64,000 bases of DNA from Paenibacillus_AP thailandensis. Its GTDB lineage: Bacteria; Bacillota; Bacilli; Paenibacillales; Paenibacillaceae. Position numbers and translations under genes: made by a program. This document shows positions 36,627 through 45,576 of this stretch, one piece after another (the first letter of the stretch is position 1; every line of letters starts with the position of its first letter). The notes under the pieces are model-generated. The model did not search any database and had not been told where the DNA came from. It saw nothing but the letters and a program-made list of their open reading frames with translations. The DNA lies in NCBI RefSeq assembly GCF_042685365.1, contig NZ_JBHUMY010000001.1:124001-188000 (forward strand), in the 5' to 3' direction.

Positions 36627-38463
36627 TAGTGCTTAATGGTTCTTTTGACGTTTTTACCGAATTCAATATCTTAAGCGGCGTTACATTCGATTGAATATCA
36701 GTTGCTACAGTAGAAATAAAGGATTTTGTTACTGCTCCGGCTTTATATGTAACGGTAGCCTTAGCTTTACCTCCACCACCAGAACCGTCTGGATCATCAT
36801 CTCCTCCATCGTAATTTAATAATTGCTCAATATTGGCTTTCAAATATATTGTAGGTTCCCCATCTTTACTGACGATTATTTTATCGATCAGAATCTCGAG
36901 GTCTTTACGATTCAGTATTTCCTTAGCTATAATATCATCAAAAACTTGGAGAGCAGATACTGCCCCTTCTTTGAAACTGCTCGTTCTTTCCCTAACAGCG
37001 GTCAATTCCTCAATCTGCTTCGAGACGATATTGATCTGTTGACGTTTATCAGCTTCTATTTCAGCATAATTCTCGGATATGAGTTCCTCCATATCTGGAT
37101 TCTTCGCAATATCCTTAATCCGTTGTGACATAGTCACTCTAAGTTCATTAGTAAGTTCCTGGAGTTCTTTATTTAGCCTCTTCAGGGAAAGTTCAAAGTT
37201 ATCTTCTCGCTCAACATGATCTTTAAGTTTGGCATCGAATCCTTCGATGGCACTACTTAACTTTTCTCGAAGTACGGTAAGATGCGCTTTTATCGCAAGA
37301 ACAAGTGTACGATCTAAGATATAGTGCGTTGCACAGCCTAGTTTTCCAACTCTCCTGTATGTTCCACATATGTAGGACTTATGTTTACCCTCCTTGTTAA
37401 GAGCAACCATCCCATGACCACAGTCAGCGCATTTTAGAAACCCCGAGAAAAGATTAATGTGTTTATAACCAGTGCCTCTATAGTTTTCATCAAGACGTTT
37501 ATTGGCAATCCGTTGCGCTAATTCAAAATCCTCTTTGCTTACAATAGCTTCATGATTGTTTTCAAAAACATACTGCTTATCTGGTTCAACCTTCGACGCT
37601 CTCCCGTTGATTTCTGTTAGTTGAAATCTTCCCTGTCGAAGTGTCCCAATATAGAAATCGTTTCTGACAATCCGTTGAACCATTCTTTGAACCCAATTGG
37701 TCGTTACATCCTTCTTGTAGACTTTACCGGCATTTTCTTTATCCCTCTTTGCAACCATTGAAGGAGTTGGAATATTATTTTCGGTCAAGTAGATGCAAAT
37801 CTTTCTATAACCATATCCCTGCAAATACATTTCAAATATTTTTCTAACAACCCATTCTGTATCTTCGTCAATAATAATCTTTTCACGATTAAGAGGGTCT
37901 CTCTTATAGCCATATGGAACGGAAGCAATATACTTCCCTTCCTTCATTTTCGTCTTGATGTTATCTTTTATTTTCCGACTAATATCTTTGACGTATCTCT
38001 CATTATACCACGTTTTTATCCCTAGTATCGAATCATCATCTGTTTCAGAATCATAGTTATCACTAATCAGTATTAACCTAACACCCTGACGTTTCATGTC
38101 TTCAAGAAAAAGCAAGGTTAATGCATTATGTCTACCGATACGAGATAAGTCCTTGACTGCCAAAATAACTTTATACCCGTTCTCGATTGCTATGTTAATT
38201 TCCTTTAACATGCGGTTAAAATCAGGTCTGTCAAAAGTATACCCACTAACATTATCGTCTTCAAACATTACAATATTGGAGACTAAGTCTTTAAACTTTT
38301 CAACAAAATAATCTTTAATCATTTTTTGCTGAGCGATAATTGTTGCATAGTTCGACTTATCTTCGTCACGACTAATTCGTGAATACCCAAAATAAAGAGT
38401 TCTAATCCTAGACGGATTAGAACTCATCGCTTGATCTTTTGAACTCACGCTATGCTGAACCAT
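36580..38463 (-). CDS. large serine recombinase (site-specific integrase)
   Basis: The 627-residue recombinase has an N-terminal resolvase domain with the nucleophile in YFGYSRISRDE (Ser about residue 29) and the motif VKDLSRIGRH; a Recombinase domain (about 185-300); and a zinc ribbon with CADCGHGM and later CGTYRRVGKLGC, followed by a coiled coil (about 410-500). It probably integrated and can excise the island at maf. The start ATG 38463 has GAGGTG nine bases upstream. About the last 14 codons and the stop lie inside host maf, so the C-terminus would change on excision. Confidence 0.95.
   Translation of the reverse strand: MVQHSVSSKDQAMSSNPSRIRTLYFGYSRISRDEDKSNYATIIAQQKMIKDYFVEKFKDLVSNIVMFEDDNVSGYTFDRPDFNRMLKEINIAIENGYKVILAVKDLSRIGRHNALTLLFLEDMKRQGVRLILISDNYDSETDDDSILGIKTWYNERYVKDISRKIKDNIKTKMKEGKYIASVPYGYKRDPLNREKIIIDEDTEWVVRKIFEMYLQGYGYRKICIYLTENNIPTPSMVAKRDKENAGKVYKKDVTTNWVQRMVQRIVRNDFYIGTLRQGRFQLTEINGRASKVEPDKQYVFENNHEAIVSKEDFELAQRIANKRLDENYRGTGYKHINLFSGFLKCADCGHGMVALNKEGKHKSYICGTYRRVGKLGCATHYILDRTLVLAIKAHLTVLREKLSSAIEGFDAKLKDHVEREDNFELSLKRLNKELQELTNELRVTMSQRIKDIAKNPDMEELISENYAEIEADKRQQINIVSKQIEELTAVRERTSSFKEGAVSALQVFDDIIAKEILNRKDLEILIDKIIVSKDGEPTIYLKANIEQLLNYDGGDDDPDGSGGGGKAKATVTYKAGAVTKSFISTVATDIQSNVTPLKILNSVKTSKEPLSTTRLEATAFKVTVRRS
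36611..36626. other. probable attachment-site junction (host maf / island)
   Basis: Maf-like reading is good up to the codons for KAG (aag gct gga) and lost before them; GC content also drops here. The crossover of the serine recombinase should be a few bases inside this stretch. The exact core cannot be set without the other end. Confidence 0.55.
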
Positions 38464-38497
38464 TGTTCTATACACCTCATCACAACTATTGTAGTGC

Positions 38498-38764
38498 TTA
38501 TTGTACCTCAGCTAACCATGTCGGTTCAACACTTTGTTGTGAGAGGGCATTATCTAGAATCAGTTTTTCAAGACCGGATTTCATATCTTCAATACCAGAG
38601 ATAAATGTTACAATCTTAAACTTCTTGGATTTCGCAACTTTCTTCAAAACAGCATATTCCTCAGAATCTTTTTGATTTTCGGTCATCCAAACAAAGACCA
38701 ACCTATTCCCTTTATCGACTTTGACTTTCAAACTTCTGGTTTCATCTGAGAATTTAGTTGACAT
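38498..38764 (-). CDS. hypothetical protein (88 aa)
   Basis: I do not recognise this protein. It is a small mixed alpha/beta protein (VDKGNRLVFVWMTENQKDS, then KKFKIVTFISGIED), with a C-terminus rich in polar residues. It lies 34 bases before the recombinase start on the same strand, so it may act with it, for instance as a directionality factor; this is guesswork from position and size. The start ATG 38764 has AAGGGG eleven bases upstream. Confidence 0.6.
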   Translation of the reverse strand: MSTKFSDETRSLKVKVDKGNRLVFVWMTENQKDSEEYAVLKKVAKSKKFKIVTFISGIEDMKSGLEKLILDNALSQQSVEPTWLAEVQ

Positions 38765-38986
38765 GCTAATCACGACCCCTTAAGGCAATTTGGAGTGATA
38801 ACCCCATGCCTTTTCGCGGATACCTCTTAATTACAAAAACAAACAGCCTATTCAAGTGTTCAAACTCCCATTCACATATCTAGAACCTCGAACGACAATT
38901 TCTAGAAGCACAAATAAGCCTAATCCTTTGTCACAATGACGAAAGATCGGCTCTCTTTAACAAAATACAATACCTAATTTCAAATA

Positions 38987-39562
38987 TCAGGTCACCAAGA
39001 CCAAATTACCCCTAACCACTGTGACCTCGATTCGACTAAACGTAAATGTTTCCTGAGAGTCGTCGGTCACATATGCACGTAAGATACCTTGTTGAGCTTC
39101 AAAAATGAGGTCATCGATGTAATTTTGAATCGTCTCTTGCCGCGTGGCTCCTTCTAAATCGCCTTCAGCAAGAGCTTCTTCATAAAGATCAAGTGGGACA
39201 CAAAGATAGCATATTTTAGAGACTAATTTATCGAATGCGTAAGAAGGTAACTCCCCGTCGAGGATTTGTTGTTTACCTTGCATGTCAAGAGCAAGCAAAA
39301 TGTGATAAACGAGTTGCCCTTGACTCAATAAATCAAATATGACCTCCTTATCCTGATCTGTCGATTCCACTTGGAAAATTTTGTTGTAATGAACATAAAC
39401 CGTCCTTTGCACATTACCCCGCTTGAATGCATCAATGATACTGTCTTTCATTTTGAAAACTTTCATCAAGTCTTCGGCAAGTCTTTGACTTCGAGTTATA
39501 AAAGGCAACACTTTCCCGTTCCCAAATATCCTCTGATCAATTTTTCCATGATCATCCGCCAT
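38987..39562 (-). CDS. hypothetical protein (191 aa)
   Basis: I do not recognise this protein. It is predicted soluble and mostly helical, with a hydrophobic centre (QLVYHILLALDM) and a C-terminal strand-rich end (FSRIEVTVVRGNLVLV). The start ATG 39562 has GAAGGGG about nine bases upstream. The 220 bases to the next gene downstream contain no gene; a TTAAGAGGTAT stretch at about 38820-38830 resembles the repeated element at 61-63 kb. Confidence 0.6.
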   Translation of the reverse strand: MADDHGKIDQRIFGNGKVLPFITRSQRLAEDLMKVFKMKDSIIDAFKRGNVQRTVYVHYNKIFQVESTDQDKEVIFDLLSQGQLVYHILLALDMQGKQQILDGELPSYAFDKLVSKICYLCVPLDLYEEALAEGDLEGATRQETIQNYIDDLIFEAQQGILRAYVTDDSQETFTFSRIEVTVVRGNLVLVT

Positions 39563-39761
39563 GTCCAAAACCCCTTCACAAGAATTCCAACCTTAAACCC
39601 AGTAGGGAAATAGTTGGTTACTCTATGTAAAAAAGCTCTGGTTTTCACTCTGAATTTGAAGGGATTCTCGATTCTTTTCAAAAATTTATCTGCAGAAATT
39701 TCATTATGTACATAAAAATGAGCATGATCCCCATAGATAGCTCATCTTTTAAGTTCCAAAT

Positions 39762-39788
39762 AAAAAAAGCCGGATGCAACATCCGACT
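39762..39788 (-). terminator. terminator of the 202-aa gene
   Basis: The stem CGGATG/CATCCG, extended by AG.C/G.CT, is followed by seven T on the minus strand. Confidence 0.75.
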
Positions 39789-39829
39789 GGTAGATTATTA
39801 ATTCACTATGGTAGAAATAACTCATATAG

Positions 39830-40438
39830 TTATTTCGATATGAAATAGGTCTCAAATCGTTTAAAATGTCTGACGAAACTTCTTAAACTGAAGTCCAGTA
39901 TTGTATCACTTCCATCATTGAACTCCCCAATGACTTGAATTACATCAATGTCGGGACGAAGTTTGGAAAGTATATCTTCACAATCATCATATGTTCTCAT
40001 TAAATAAGCAAGTTCTCTTGCTGCTGACTCCATATCAGCACGTTCCTTTTCACTAGCGTCATAATAACCGCCCCCTACACCTCTAACTACCAAATCAATA
40101 AAATTTTTACCAGTTTGATCTTCAATATAATGAAAGACAATTTTGAATAACTCAGCTACAGTCTTTTCAACATCAATATCAAATGACATACTAACGTGAA
40201 GATCACTATCATTGCTTTTATTTCGTGCAACATCCAAGGATAGTTCTGCTTTTTTCTCCGATCCATTTTTTCGCCTAGCTTCTTCAACAAAAGACTCAAA
40301 GGTTTTTATAATGTTCCCCGTATCATTACGCTGTTCAAAAAACTCTCCAATATAAGACTGTTCAATATCCGATGAACGATCTTTGATTACTCTGTACTGC
40401 TTCGTATCGCCTTTAGGATTTACAGAAAAAGTAATCAT
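39830..40438 (-). CDS. hypothetical protein (202 aa)
   Basis: I do not recognise this protein. It begins MITFSVNPKGDTKQYRV and has a Gly-rich turn (RGVGGGYYDASEKE) and a helical C-terminal half (about 130-165). It is acidic and soluble. It is divergent from the 395-aa gene, with 124 bases between them, so the two may share regulation. The start ATG 40438 has AGGTG upstream; the frame is open 12 codons further. Confidence 0.6.
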   Translation of the reverse strand: MITFSVNPKGDTKQYRVIKDRSSDIEQSYIGEFFEQRNDTGNIIKTFESFVEEARRKNGSEKKAELSLDVARNKSNDSDLHVSMSFDIDVEKTVAELFKIVFHYIEDQTGKNFIDLVVRGVGGGYYDASEKERADMESAARELAYLMRTYDDCEDILSKLRPDIDVIQVIGEFNDGSDTILDFSLRSFVRHFKRFETYFISK

Positions 40439-40519
40439 ATCAACACCTCGCTTCACAATGTCTAAATATTCCACAATTCTTCACGGAAAAACATATTCCT
40501 CTTATATTCATAAATGATA

Positions 40520-40528
40520 TGGTATAAT
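40520..40528 (+). promoter_or_regulatory. extended -10 promoter element
   Basis: TGGTATAAT lies 35 bases before the ATG of the 395-aa plus-strand gene; no good -35 is seen, as expected for an extended -10 promoter. Confidence 0.5.
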
Positions 40529-40562
40529 TCCATGTAAGCACTATTGGCGGGAGGAAGTATAG

Positions 40563-41750
40563 ATGTCCATTCACATAAATGACATATTACCAATCAAAAT
40601 TACAGAAGTAAAAACAGAAGCAGAGTTACTCCTGATATTTGAAGTTTGGAAATATATCAAACATATCGTCAACTCAAATGTATCCTTTACCAACGTTACA
40701 ATCTCAACTAGACTGTATGCAACTTCACATTACAAGTTTATTTTTGAAAATGGCTTAAAGTTTGATAAAGTTCCTGACTCTAGCATATCAATAAAAGAAA
40801 TTGAAGATTACTTCTGTCCAAAGAACAAGTTCCTTTTCGATATTGCGTTTAAAACCATAAATGATGAAATTGTTACCTACGATTACAATTACGACCCTGA
40901 TAAAAACCGAATTCTTCACAGCGATGATCGCTCTACAGCCTATGTCAGTCTTGTTGCTAGGTTATTAGTAGAAGATTTCTTAAATCATCGAAAGAAACCA
41001 AGGAAGCTTATCATTGATCACTATGGCTACCAACACACCGAGGACGAGTATGTAGAGCTTTTTATTTTGCAAAACTATGGTAATCGTATATTAGAAGATA
41101 TAATCGAAATAAGATACCCCCATAATAGCAAACCACAAGCTGAATGGGTAAGTTACATATACCATCAAAGAAGAATAGGAAATTTTATCGAGAAATCCGA
41201 TGTTGAAGCTAAACATAAGTACTTAGTGGATAACTTCATTCAAGGTGATGTAGTTCTACTTTATACATTCGAAAAAGGGAGAAACAAGATAAAAAAACTA
41301 AAAACTTGTTATCCCGCGATAATAGAAAGCTTTAATGAAACTCAGATCAGCTTGATCTACTACTCTCCAATTGAAACAACTGATACACATATTTGCAGAC
41401 TCCTAGATAACAACCTTGACCCATCTGAGCATACAATTAAGTTGGAGCCAAGAACAGCTAATGAACTGCAACTTGAAGATGTAGGAATTGATCATTTATA
41501 TTCAAATGAAAGCAATTATATACTTAGACCAATAGATCAGGAGGGTAACCCCATAGATAACGATGGAACAATACAATATTTCAAAATCGGTAATCACTGT
41601 CAAAAAATTTGGCTAAATACCATCGAAACCATTTATGCAGTATTTAAAGACCATAATATACAAGCATTTAACGAAGTACGATTTAAGAATATCTACTTCA
41701 AAGATAGAACCCCTATATATGATCAAATCAGAGCAACCAACCGAAGGTAA
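40563..41750 (+). CDS. hypothetical protein (395 aa)
   Basis: I do not recognise this protein. It is a soluble, AT-rich-codon protein; residues about 10-130 are alpha/beta (ILPIKITEVKTEAELLLIF...), and the middle (185-270) contains a basic stretch (EKGRNKIKKLKTCYP). No membrane segment or known catalytic motif is visible. It is one of the few plus-strand genes of the island. GGGAGGAAG precedes the ATG. Its stop codon lies in the left arm of the 14-bp inverted repeat at 41739-41772. Confidence 0.65.
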   Translation: MSIHINDILPIKITEVKTEAELLLIFEVWKYIKHIVNSNVSFTNVTISTRLYATSHYKFIFENGLKFDKVPDSSISIKEIEDYFCPKNKFLFDIAFKTINDEIVTYDYNYDPDKNRILHSDDRSTAYVSLVARLLVEDFLNHRKKPRKLIIDHYGYQHTEDEYVELFILQNYGNRILEDIIEIRYPHNSKPQAEWVSYIYHQRRIGNFIEKSDVEAKHKYLVDNFIQGDVVLLYTFEKGRNKIKKLKTCYPAIIESFNETQISLIYYSPIETTDTHICRLLDNNLDPSEHTIKLEPRTANELQLEDVGIDHLYSNESNYILRPIDQEGNPIDNDGTIQYFKIGNHCQKIWLNTIETIYAVFKDHNIQAFNEVRFKNIYFKDRTPIYDQIRATNRR

Positions 41751-41772
41751 CCAATACTGGGTTACCTTCGGT
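41739..41772. terminator. 14-bp perfect inverted repeat between convergent genes
   Basis: AACCGAAGGTAACC (41739-41752) and GGTTACCTTCGGTT (41759-41772) flank a six-base loop. It overlaps the stop of the plus-strand gene and precedes the end of the 560-aa minus-strand gene. There is no T-run next to the stem, so it may be a bidirectional terminator of unusual form. Confidence 0.55.
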
Positions 41773-41778
41773 TGTTAA

Positions 41779-43461
41779 CTAATTGCTTTTTTGGAAATGC
41801 TCCAAGTAACCGAACTTCTCGCGAAATTTTGGGAACACTTTTGCTTTACCATTATCCCATTTGAAGATTTCTTGTGGTGAAACAGAATCTTTAACACGCG
41901 TAAACTCAGGATTTGGTAATTTAGTACTTTTTGTTGGGTAACCCTTTACACTATCCAAATCCAATCTTATTTGAGAAGCATGATTATAAATTGAGCAGAC
42001 CCCTAAGTACTCGTCTCTCATTAACAAAAACATAAACTCAACCAGTGTAAGGTTAAATTTTTCGTGAGCTTTTACATGTCGATATTTAACATCCGGATAG
42101 AAAACCCTATCTTTCAACTTGTTAAGCTCCCACTCTTTGTTATCAATTACTGGAACGGATAAATCTTCGTCTGAGACTAACGTAAATCCAACTAAAATAG
42201 GATAAAACTCCCCCTCAAGTCGATAGCCCTCATATGTTGGATATTTTAACTCATTTATTACAAATAACTTCCCTGAGCTACATCCGAGTTTATCGAAACG
42301 GCTTTTGAACTCAGATCTCATCGCCCTTAAAAGTTGGTAATTTGTTGTTTTATATTTCCCATCCCGTAACTTTGAAACAAATTGCCCCATCTCTGAATTG
42401 ATACCGAGATAATGTTGAAAAACCAATATTTTTTCAGAGTCAGTGTTGAACTCTATGTACTGATTGCGGAAATTATTGTCTTGTTTGTCCTTAGGGATTA
42501 AGTCCCAAAAGCGCTCATACCCCGGCTTCACCTTGTACTTACCCTCGAACGTTTCTTCATCAATTATGTCTATATTAGCCTTTATAGCCCCATATCTTCT
42601 CTTAAAGCTAATATAAGGCGTAGGGATCATTTCTTTACCTTCACTATTGGTGACACGCCCAACATATCTATCATTTTTCACTTCAATTGCGTTTGTCGAT
42701 TTAACAGAGAGATATGCTCCCCTTGGATCACCATTTGCCTCACAATACCCTGCGTACTCATCTCTAATGATCAGGTACATGAACTCGTAAAGAGTAAGGA
42801 TAAAGGGTTGACCTGCTTCCACAGACTCATACTTAATGTCAGACTTTTCAATCCCTGTTACATTATTAAGTTTAACATCGATTCTCGGAATTAATATTTG
42901 CTCATCGGATACCAGTTCAACTGCAATTGGTTTGACATCATTAACATACTTTCTGCTCTTACCTTTATGTTTAGTTCGAGTAGCGAACATAGACTCCAAC
43001 CCTAATAACTTGTTGTAGTGTAGAGTTCCACTCTTACTAGCCAATTGTTCATATTCTTTCCTAGATAGTTTTTCTATCTCGTCGTAACCTTCAGCACGAA
43101 CAGCTTTATTTTTATCCGTCATCTCAAATACGGCATTACCTTTTTTAGAAATACGAACTTTTGTATCCAGCATCTCCGAAACTATTTCGTCTTTCAATTG
43201 GTTATATTTTTCTTGACCAATGTCACCACTTAAAAACTGTTCTCGCAGCATTATAAGATTAGGAATTAAAGTGGCTTTATAAGGAACATCACTAAGTCTC
43301 CTGGCATCATCAAGAGTCAACACTTCAGCGTCAACTAACCCTCTCAGTTCACGATTTAATTGGCTCAGTTCACGATTTAATTGGTTGTACTCCAATGTTT
43401 TTTCCAGTTCACGACTGAATTTGTTAATTTGCAACTCTTTAGCTAATGGCTTATTCTCCAC
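41779..43461 (-). CDS. hypothetical protein with an internally duplicated domain (560 aa)
   Basis: I do not recognise this protein. A coiled-coil-like N-terminus (NQLNRELSQLNREL, from a 21-base tandem duplication at about 43345-43385) is followed by two related domains: residues about 190-280 (PIAVELVSDEQILIPRID ... LTLYEFMYLIIRDEYAGYC) and about 410-500 (PILVGFTLVSDEDLSVPVID ... LTLVEFMFLLMRDEYLGVC). Both end in the same helix, EFM.L..RDEY.G.C. The duplication suggests a binding scaffold or pseudo-dimer. It converges with the 395-aa gene. Confidence 0.65.
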   Translation of the reverse strand: MENKPLAKELQINKFSRELEKTLEYNQLNRELSQLNRELRGLVDAEVLTLDDARRLSDVPYKATLIPNLIMLREQFLSGDIGQEKYNQLKDEIVSEMLDTKVRISKKGNAVFEMTDKNKAVRAEGYDEIEKLSRKEYEQLASKSGTLHYNKLLGLESMFATRTKHKGKSRKYVNDVKPIAVELVSDEQILIPRIDVKLNNVTGIEKSDIKYESVEAGQPFILTLYEFMYLIIRDEYAGYCEANGDPRGAYLSVKSTNAIEVKNDRYVGRVTNSEGKEMIPTPYISFKRRYGAIKANIDIIDEETFEGKYKVKPGYERFWDLIPKDKQDNNFRNQYIEFNTDSEKILVFQHYLGINSEMGQFVSKLRDGKYKTTNYQLLRAMRSEFKSRFDKLGCSSGKLFVINELKYPTYEGYRLEGEFYPILVGFTLVSDEDLSVPVIDNKEWELNKLKDRVFYPDVKYRHVKAHEKFNLTLVEFMFLLMRDEYLGVCSIYNHASQIRLDLDSVKGYPTKSTKLPNPEFTRVKDSVSPQEIFKWDNGKAKVFPKFREKFGYLEHFQKSN

Positions 43462-43707
43462 AAATCAGCACTCCTTCCTCAGTTAATCAATATTGGCTGT
43501 CTATCAAAAGGTCTAGGGTCTTAAGTTTATTATAGATATTCGACAAAAAACACCGTTGTCCTTCTATGAACTTAATTCTCGACATTACTCCACTAAGAAA
43601 TCCTCGTAAACACATCGACAAATGGATTGAAGTAACTACAACTTTCGACCCTTTTTTTCCGAAGAAAATATTAGATGCCTGTTTCGAGAGAGAGGGGGTA
43701 ATTCTAT

Positions 43708-44403
43708 ATGGATATCCGCGCAGAGTTTGGACAGAGAGTCAGGGAACTTCGAGCCAGAAGTGGCATGTCGCAAGAGATACTGGCTCATCGAGCGGAGCTG
43801 GATCGTACATACATAAGCGGAGTAGAGCGCGGGGAACGGAATATCAGCATCGTCAACATCGAAAAGATCGCCGCGGCGCTTCAAGTGTCGGTTGCATATA
43901 TGTTCTCCAATGAGAGATTTTCTGCAACCCCTGCCTACCAACAGAAAGACCTTAGTGTTCCACTAAAAGAGCGATTTAAGTATCAAGTGGATAGCGAAAA
44001 GAGGATCTTGGCTTTTCAAGTGCATGGACTACTTTCAGGTGAACACGTGGATTACATGTCAAGAACGCTTCTAGGAATTTGCAACGCTTTTGGGAAAGAA
44101 GAATTAAACGTCCTTGTTGACCATCGAGATATGAAGGCATCCGATGGCGAACCCGTTGTTTATTCGCCGGAAGTCGCAGAAAAAGCCGTAACATTCCAAC
44201 GGGAGCTTCTGAAATACAGTAAGCGGGTCGTAGCTTTGTGCAATTCGGAATTTATGGTGCAAAACCTGAACCATGTGGCAACACAAAGCGGAATAATCCA
44301 TAAAGCTACTCATATCTTTGGGCGAGATAAAGAAATGGTCGGGAGGGCATATGAACTTCTCGGGATCAATGACAATGAGTTAATCAAAGCTAAAGCAAAC
44401 TAA
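43708..44403 (+). CDS. XRE-family transcriptional regulator with C-terminal STAS/SpoIIAA-like domain
   Basis: The 231-residue protein has an N-terminal helix-turn-helix (FGQRVRELRARSGMSQEILA, then RTYISGVERGERN; residues 7-66), very like the controller (C) proteins of restriction-modification systems. Residues about 90-225 (RILAFQVHGLLSGEHVDYMS... LNVLVDHRDMKA) suggest a SpoIIAA/STAS-like sensing fold; this is less sure. It is a lone plus-strand gene, converging with the AlbA_2 gene, and GC-richer than its neighbours. A GAGGGGG site precedes the ATG. Confidence 0.75.
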   Translation: MDIRAEFGQRVRELRARSGMSQEILAHRAELDRTYISGVERGERNISIVNIEKIAAALQVSVAYMFSNERFSATPAYQQKDLSVPLKERFKYQVDSEKRILAFQVHGLLSGEHVDYMSRTLLGICNAFGKEELNVLVDHRDMKASDGEPVVYSPEVAEKAVTFQRELLKYSKRVVALCNSEFMVQNLNHVATQSGIIHKATHIFGRDKEMVGRAYELLGINDNELIKAKAN

Positions 44404-44407
44404 TAAA

Positions 44408-44440
44408 AGATCCAAGAAAAATCATATTTTTCCTGGATCT
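44408..44440. terminator. bidirectional terminator between convergent genes
   Basis: AGATCCA (44408-44414) pairs with TGGATCT (44434-44440), with an inner AAAAAT/ATTTTT stem. It serves the XRE gene and the AlbA_2 gene. Confidence 0.65.
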
Positions 44441-44449
44441 AACGCTTAA

Positions 44450-45550
44450 TCATTTCAATTCGTGCGGATACCTCGAATAACCATAGGCATTCCAAAGTGA
44501 ATCCATGATGGGGCGGATTATCTCGGGAATAACGACAGAATCGAGATCTTCAATAAATATCTCTGGAAAGATCATTTTATCGAACTCATACGGAACAATG
44601 TCATGATCAGCATAAAATGAGTCGATATCTTTGAGTGTCAACCCCTCAATACCGTATATAGAAAGCATAACATATAGCGGCTCCCTCATTTCTAACATTC
44701 GATAATTTTGAAAGGAATAGTGGAAGGTCTGTCTTAACTTTTCATATAAGCTACTACCTGACATCGCATTATCATAAATAATCCTGGTCGTCGCATGCTC
44801 AATGATACCATTCCTGAAAAGCTGAAATTTACATGAACGATCATCAGTATCAGAATAAACTCCGATAAAGTTAATCCGGCGATTATCGACTGTGGTTGCA
44901 ATAGGAGTAGTCCTAATCTTATTGAAAATACCTGACAAATCCACTACGTTTGATCTTTCAAAAGCAGATATCGGTACGAAGTGGAGAAGGATAAACGAGC
45001 TGCTCCCAAACTTTTCAATATGATGGACAACCCTCTCCTCAAGAAAAGTCGAATACTTCTTAGTAAAATCGCTGCTTTCAAGAAACATTTGCCGCAGTTG
45101 CTGAATATCCAAATCAAACTTACCGTTTGCTTGTCGCATAAAGAATTTGTTGTTATGTTTGACCCTATGTGGACGAAGCCAGCTTCGTTTTGTTCGGATC
45201 ACGATCACATACTTGTTGTCTCCGACTTCAATGAACTCAATCTCAACCCCCGCCAACCTGGGCTCGATATTATTACGGAAGATATCGAGAAGGCGCAACT
45301 TTTCCTTGTCAATATCGCTGCACGATACCCCTAAAATACTAAAGGGGATTCCTTCTTCCTCGTCGATACCAATCAGTAAATCTCCACCTTGTGAGTTGGC
45401 GAAAGAAGTTACGGCTTCACATAATTGCTCAGGACGGATCATGTCTCGTTTATAATCGATCTGCAACCCTTCTCTGACAGGAATATCGCCCAACAAAGAT
45501 TTCAAATCATCCAAAGTGATGTTCTCGATTGATTTATGTAACAACGACAC
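44450..45550 (-). CDS. AlbA_2/Schlafen-type putative DNA-binding protein (366 aa)
   Basis: The N-terminal domain (residues about 15-150) has the AlbA_2 pattern EGLQIDYKRDM ... AVTSFANSQGGDLLIGIDEEEG. This family, formerly named divergent AAA-4, is common in transcription-related, phage and defence loci; the Schlafen core is related. The C-terminal 200 residues are not recognised. The start GTG 45550 has GAGGTGG eight bases upstream; the frame is open four codons further. The gene lies 26 bases after a small protein gene on the same strand. Confidence 0.75.
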   Translation of the reverse strand: MSLLHKSIENITLDDLKSLLGDIPVREGLQIDYKRDMIRPEQLCEAVTSFANSQGGDLLIGIDEEEGIPFSILGVSCSDIDKEKLRLLDIFRNNIEPRLAGVEIEFIEVGDNKYVIVIRTKRSWLRPHRVKHNNKFFMRQANGKFDLDIQQLRQMFLESSDFTKKYSTFLEERVVHHIEKFGSSSFILLHFVPISAFERSNVVDLSGIFNKIRTTPIATTVDNRRINFIGVYSDTDDRSCKFQLFRNGIIEHATTRIIYDNAMSGSSLYEKLRQTFHYSFQNYRMLEMREPLYVMLSIYGIEGLTLKDIDSFYADHDIVPYEFDKMIFPEIFIEDLDSVVIPEIIRPIMDSLWNAYGYSRYPHELK

Positions 45551-45576
45551 TTTAACGACCACCTCGCAAAGAAAAT

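Noticed and set aside
39496..39681. 61-codon minus-strand frame upstream of the 191-aa gene
   Set aside because: It overlaps that gene's start in another frame and has no ribosome site.
41739..41772. 14-bp inverted repeat as an insertion-sequence end
   Set aside because: No transposase or second copy nearby; it sits exactly between two convergent stop codons.
43566..43913. 115-codon plus-strand frame ahead of the XRE gene
   Set aside because: It overlaps the XRE gene in another frame; no ribosome site, and the composition changes at the XRE start.
44408..44440. Inverted repeat as a controller-protein operator
   Set aside because: It lies at the 3' ends of two convergent genes with a paired AT stem; a terminator explains it better.
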